From positions 1,473,390 through 1,537,389 of the forward strand of contig NZ_JAENHK010000010.1 of assembly GCF_016595215.1 (NCBI RefSeq): a stretch of 64,000 nt of DNA, in the 5' to 3' direction. The stretch comes from Chryseobacterium paridis. Its GTDB lineage: Bacteria > Bacteroidota > Bacteroidia > Flavobacteriales > Weeksellaceae. The notes under the pieces are model-generated. The model did no database searches, had not been told where the DNA came from, and was given only the letters and a program-made list of their open reading frames with translations. The translations under genes and the position numbers were made by a program. This document shows, piece by piece, positions 60,933 through 64,000 of this stretch. Position 1 is the stretch's first letter; each line of letters opens with the position of its first letter.

Positions 60933-61484
60933 TTACTTAACCTTTTCTAAAAGATATAATTTAGCTCCTGAAAATGCTAATTTAGGCATCACATTCCCCT
61001 CCAGAACCATCGTTTTGTTATTGACATCAATCACGGAGATGTAATTATTCTTGTTATATTCAATGTAGTTTTCCTTTTCTTTAGTCAAAGGATTTTTCCC
61101 AAACTCCATGGAATATTTCACCCAGTCTATATCTTTATCAGAATTGCAATGTGCTGGTTTGAATTTAGATTTTTTAGCTTTAAAAACAATTTGATCAAAA
61201 CCGTCTGCACACTCTGAAGTAAATGAACCATCAGGATTTTGATCTTTTGAAAAATCTTCAAAAGAACCTTTGTACACCCCTACTATCTTCCAAGTGCCAT
61301 CCAGACGATCTTCATCGATCTTTCCTTTGGCCTTGCTTACTGCCCAGCTGATCCCATTTACAGTTCCTTTTACAGCTTTGTAGCTTACATTTACAGCTCC
61401 CTTTACTACTTTTGCAGCAGTGGTTACCACGCAAGAGTTTAAAACCAAAACAGCCGAAGCCAGAAATATTAACTTTTTCATCAT
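60933..61484 (-). CDS. Lipocalin-like lipoprotein
   Basis: 183 aa. Lipobox VLNSC (Cys 18), an Ala/Val/Lys-rich amphipathic helix (TTAAKVVKGAVNVSYKAVKG…), then a domain opening with LDGTWKIVGVYKGSF, the lipocalin-like start, and ending in a beta hairpin (KTMVLEGNVMPKLAFSGAKLYLLEKV). Two Cys in the domain may pair. Function unknown; envelope. Confidence 0.75.
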   Translation of the reverse strand: MMKKLIFLASAVLVLNSCVVTTAAKVVKGAVNVSYKAVKGTVNGISWAVSKAKGKIDEDRLDGTWKIVGVYKGSFEDFSKDQNPDGSFTSECADGFDQIVFKAKKSKFKPAHCNSDKDIDWVKYSMEFGKNPLTKEKENYIEYNKNNYISVIDVNNKTMVLEGNVMPKLAFSGAKLYLLEKVK

Positions 61485-61559
61485 TTATTTTATAGTTGAC
61501 AAAGATACTATTTTTGAAAAAAGATTATTCGAAAAATTTCCGGCAGGGTTATGAGTCAA

Positions 61560-64000
61560 TTAATTACCAAATTTTTTAACCCTGATATTTTTTTCCTTCA
61601 CTTTGATCATGAAAGGTTCTAAATTGATTATTTTTCCAGCTTCCACTTTAAAATCAGAAGTGATACGTTCACAATAGGTGTTAGCAGGTAATGAATTTAC
61701 ACTAAGTTCAATCCTGTAATCTCCGGATTCAAGAAAAGAAATAAATTCACCATTATCGTCAGTAATCACACGCTGTAAAAAATGGTCATTTCTGAAAACA
61801 TTAAAAATAATCCCTCCCAACTTTGGCGTGAAATCCATGACTTTTTTCGCATCAAATTCATAAATCACCTTTCCTTTAGAAGTACCATTTTGATGAAGAG
61901 GAATTTCTAAAAAATGATGGTGTTTATTCACTTCAAATTCTACTTCATCATAGTACCAGCCTTGCTGAATAATTTGTTTTAAAGCATATTTCCCGAAAGG
62001 AATAGACTTATACATAATGTTTCCGTCTTTATTAGCTTTAAATGAAATGGTATTAAGCATAATTAGATAACCTGCAGCTTCCTGATCTCCATTATCATAG
62101 ATATTATTATTGTTGCGATCATAGTATACAAAAGCCTGTATCTCTCCTTTTTTTCCAGGGTTAAGCGTGGTAGCCTGAAAGTTGACCGTAACACCGGCTT
62201 CAACAGTAAAAAGATTATTATTGAAATGATTGGTAGAATAATTAAACCACGAAGAGTTAAGGTATATCCCATACCATTCCCTCGAATATTTCAGGTTGAT
62301 AAAACCAGAAGGCGATTTTCCGTATAAGACATCATTAGTGTAAGACAATCCTGAACTTACATTTACTTTTTCACTAAAAAAGCTTTTATTGATGAAGGCG
62401 GAAAGAGAGAGCTTTTCATAAGCATTATTCACATCAAGCATTCTTGAAAAGGCATATTCTGAAAGGAAATAACTTCCATACTGATAGGTACAGTTTACAT
62501 TAAGCCACTTGTAATTATAATTTCCACTGAGTTTCATCTGATAATCCGGATGATCCACGTTGGGATAATTAACAAGTCCTGTTTCTATTCCTATGATCGA
62601 AGAATGCTTTTTATCAGGACTCGACCACGTTACATATTGCGTGAATCTTTGCGCTTTCAACTGTTTTGGTTCCTGATTTCCCGGAATAGTAAAGAAATTA
62701 TTATAGGTATTAGAGTTTTCTTCCTGATATTGATACCCAACACCTAATCCAAAATTACCTTTTCTTGGAAAATTGATTCCTGTATCCAATCTGATATTAT
62801 CTGACTGCATAGCATTATCATAAAAATAGAACTTCGGTGAAAGGTTTGAAACAGTCACATTAGCATATACGTAATGATCTTTAAAAATGCGGCTAGAAAA
62901 ATTTTGCTGAATCTGCAGCATTCCCCTGCGGTTTCCGGGATAGTAATCCGTACTATAAAAATAATTTCCATTCAGGTTGACTTTCTTTATGATTCCTGAA
63001 TACTGAGATTCTAAAGCCAGGGAGGGTTTTGTAACGTTGATTCTTTCATAAAAACTAAGCCCGCTGTATATTTTAGTATTCATTTTCCAGTCTTTATTAA
63101 GAGAATACTGCATATCCGTACCCAACAGGTTATGTTTTGCTTTATCGTAAGGATCATTTCTAAAAATGTATGTCCCCGAAATACTACGGGATGCGTTTTG
63201 CGCTCCTAAGATTCCTTTAGCATAAAAGCCATAGCCGTTCTTTAAAAACGAATTCCTTTCAATTAGGCTGAAACTCTGATCTACAAAACCTACTTCTATT
63301 TTTTTGTCTTTATCAGAAGATGTGAAAGTATAATCGACTCCACGACCAAAGAGTGAAAGCTCTAGCAGTTTACTGATATTCCCCAACGTAAATTCACTAT
63401 TTTCCCGGCGATAAGAGATATAGGTGTTATTGATAACGGGATCGCTGTTATTGTTCATCGCGTAGATATTCCCTCTTACAAAAATATATCCTGAAGGAAG
63501 ATTAAACCCTCCCGATCCTATCAATTGGTACATATCCAGGTTCTCACCCACATGTCTGTAACTTGCTGTAACGGTGTTTTTACTGACATTTGAAAATATA
63601 TCCGTTTCTCTGTCCTGGTAACGCTGAGTAGACGATATATTCTGAACTGAAACCGGTGCATTGCCAAATATTTCTTTATCCGGTTCTCTGAAACCTGCAA
63701 TATTGACCGTAAACTGCGAACTCCGCATAAGTAGTTTAGAAGGCAAAAAACGAAATACAAATACCGAGTCTTTTTGCACTCCAACAGTCCCCGTTTTTTC
63801 TGTAAAAATGGTTCCGTGGGTAATCTCAGGGATTTTAAATACAAGTGTAACGTTCTGCTTTTTGTTCCCCAGGTTGGAAACCCTCGCTCTGATCTCAACA
63901 GAATCATTTACATTATTCGTATAAATAACAGGATTTTCCGGGATGATCCGCATCGAATTATTTTCGGCTACGGTGTATGTGATCTCTTTTTTTACGATTA
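61560..64000 (-). CDS. Large outer-membrane usher-like beta-barrel protein, 5' truncated by window edge
   Basis: The frame stays open past the ATG at 63953 to the window end, so the N-terminus lies outside. Visible parts in order: an Ig-like domain (VEIRARVSNLGNKKQNVTLVFKIPE), a long series of amphipathic beta strands with aromatic ends (FNLPSGYIFVRGNIYAMNN, YISYRRENSEFTLGNIS, LNGNYFYSTDYYPG, GNFGLGVGYQYQEE), a SdrD-like segment with calcium-loop features (FVYYDRNNNNIYDNGDQE), and two small beta domains (KAN-KDGNIMYKSIPFGKYAL; DDNGEFISFLESGDYRIEL). The layout resembles fimbrial ushers of Bacteroidota. Export of surface fibres is an inference. Confidence 0.7.
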   Translation of the reverse strand, partial: IVKKEITYTVAENNSMRIIPENPVIYTNNVNDSVEIRARVSNLGNKKQNVTLVFKIPEITHGTIFTEKTGTVGVQKDSVFVFRFLPSKLLMRSSQFTVNIAGFREPDKEIFGNAPVSVQNISSTQRYQDRETDIFSNVSKNTVTASYRHVGENLDMYQLIGSGGFNLPSGYIFVRGNIYAMNNNSDPVINNTYISYRRENSEFTLGNISKLLELSLFGRGVDYTFTSSDKDKKIEVGFVDQSFSLIERNSFLKNGYGFYAKGILGAQNASRSISGTYIFRNDPYDKAKHNLLGTDMQYSLNKDWKMNTKIYSGLSFYERINVTKPSLALESQYSGIIKKVNLNGNYFYSTDYYPGNRRGMLQIQQNFSSRIFKDHYVYANVTVSNLSPKFYFYDNAMQSDNIRLDTGINFPRKGNFGLGVGYQYQEENSNTYNNFFTIPGNQEPKQLKAQRFTQYVTWSSPDKKHSSIIGIETGLVNYPNVDHPDYQMKLSGNYNYKWLNVNCTYQYGSYFLSEYAFSRMLDVNNAYEKLSLSAFINKSFFSEKVNVSSGLSYTNDVLYGKSPSGFINLKYSREWYGIYLNSSWFNYSTNHFNNNLFTVEAGVTVNFQATTLNPGKKGEIQAFVYYDRNNNNIYDNGDQEAAGYLIMLNTISFKANKDGNIMYKSIPFGKYALKQIIQQGWYYDEVEFEVNKHHHFLEIPLHQNGTSKGKVIYEFDAKKVMDFTPKLGGIIFNVFRNDHFLQRVITDDNGEFISFLESGDYRIELSVNSLPANTYCERITSDFKVEAGKIINLEPFMIKVKEKNIRVKKFGN

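Overview
The window looks like a chromosomal segment of a Flavobacteriia member close to Chryseobacterium. The evidence is low GC, few Shine-Dalgarno sites, TAnnTTTG-type -7 elements, a type IX secretion (T9SS) sorting tail, and abundant intergenic filler repeats (…ATCTGCGAAATCTGCGAG…, GTCATTTCGAACATAGTGAG, pyrimidine/purine-biased CAACTTTCAACTTTC strings). No tRNA, rRNA, CRISPR array or complete IS was seen. Genes run off both ends: a GH3 beta-glucosidase on the left and an outer-membrane usher-like barrel on the right.

Region by region. 1-9.7 kb: GH3 glycosidase, a cyclase-fold protein, and a tripartite RND efflux operon (outer-membrane factor, pump, adaptor) with an AraC-type gene upstream. 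9.8-18.8 kb: alpha/beta hydrolase, a CynX/NimT-like MFS gene divergent from an AraC regulator, a LOG protein with a DHA2 MFS pump divergent from an Lrp/AsnC regulator (phased GAACA boxes between them), a repeat desert with MITE-like elements, then a Tam-like methyltransferase, a GNAT and a small lipoprotein. 19-24.9 kb: a T9SS surface protein with trimeric-adhesin-like head repeats, an S9 peptidase, a MarR regulator, and a double-NUMOD4 protein.

25.1-32.6 kb (all minus strand) is a defence/conflict island: an unknown small protein, an Imm63-like and an Imm33/DUF2185-like immunity protein, a reverse transcriptase fused to a nitrilase-like domain (DRT class 1 architecture), a GIY-YIG/DUF2075/S24 three-domain protein, and a MazG-like pyrophosphohydrolase.

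32.8-44.2 kb is the most unusual part: an R-body (Reb, 'killing trait') locus. It has five tandem, nearly identical 87-89 aa RebB-type genes with hairpins between several of them, divergent Reb-like genes, a Reb domain fused to a long N-terminal domain, a paralogue of that protein whose Reb tail has decayed, several small accessory genes, and an opposite-strand unit (unknown protein, membrane protein, histidine kinase, LuxR-type response regulator) that probably controls it. A cysteine-rich open frame without an ATG, bounded by an inverted repeat, lies at the end of the accessory operon.

44.6-51.9 kb: duplicated-spondin lipoprotein, peroxiredoxin-like and thioredoxin-like exported proteins, two AraC regulators, a siderophore-interacting oxidoreductase, and a DapB-like enzyme. 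52-61.5 kb: small unknown proteins and a cytoplasmic trypsin-like protease. Two unknown genes 8 kb apart (starting 52391 and 60402) share a two-box operator plus promoter with conserved spacing. Also here are a CPBP protease divergent from an HTH-membrane protein, a serine hydrolase, and an exported glutaminase. All calls rest on reading the sequence; no database search was run.
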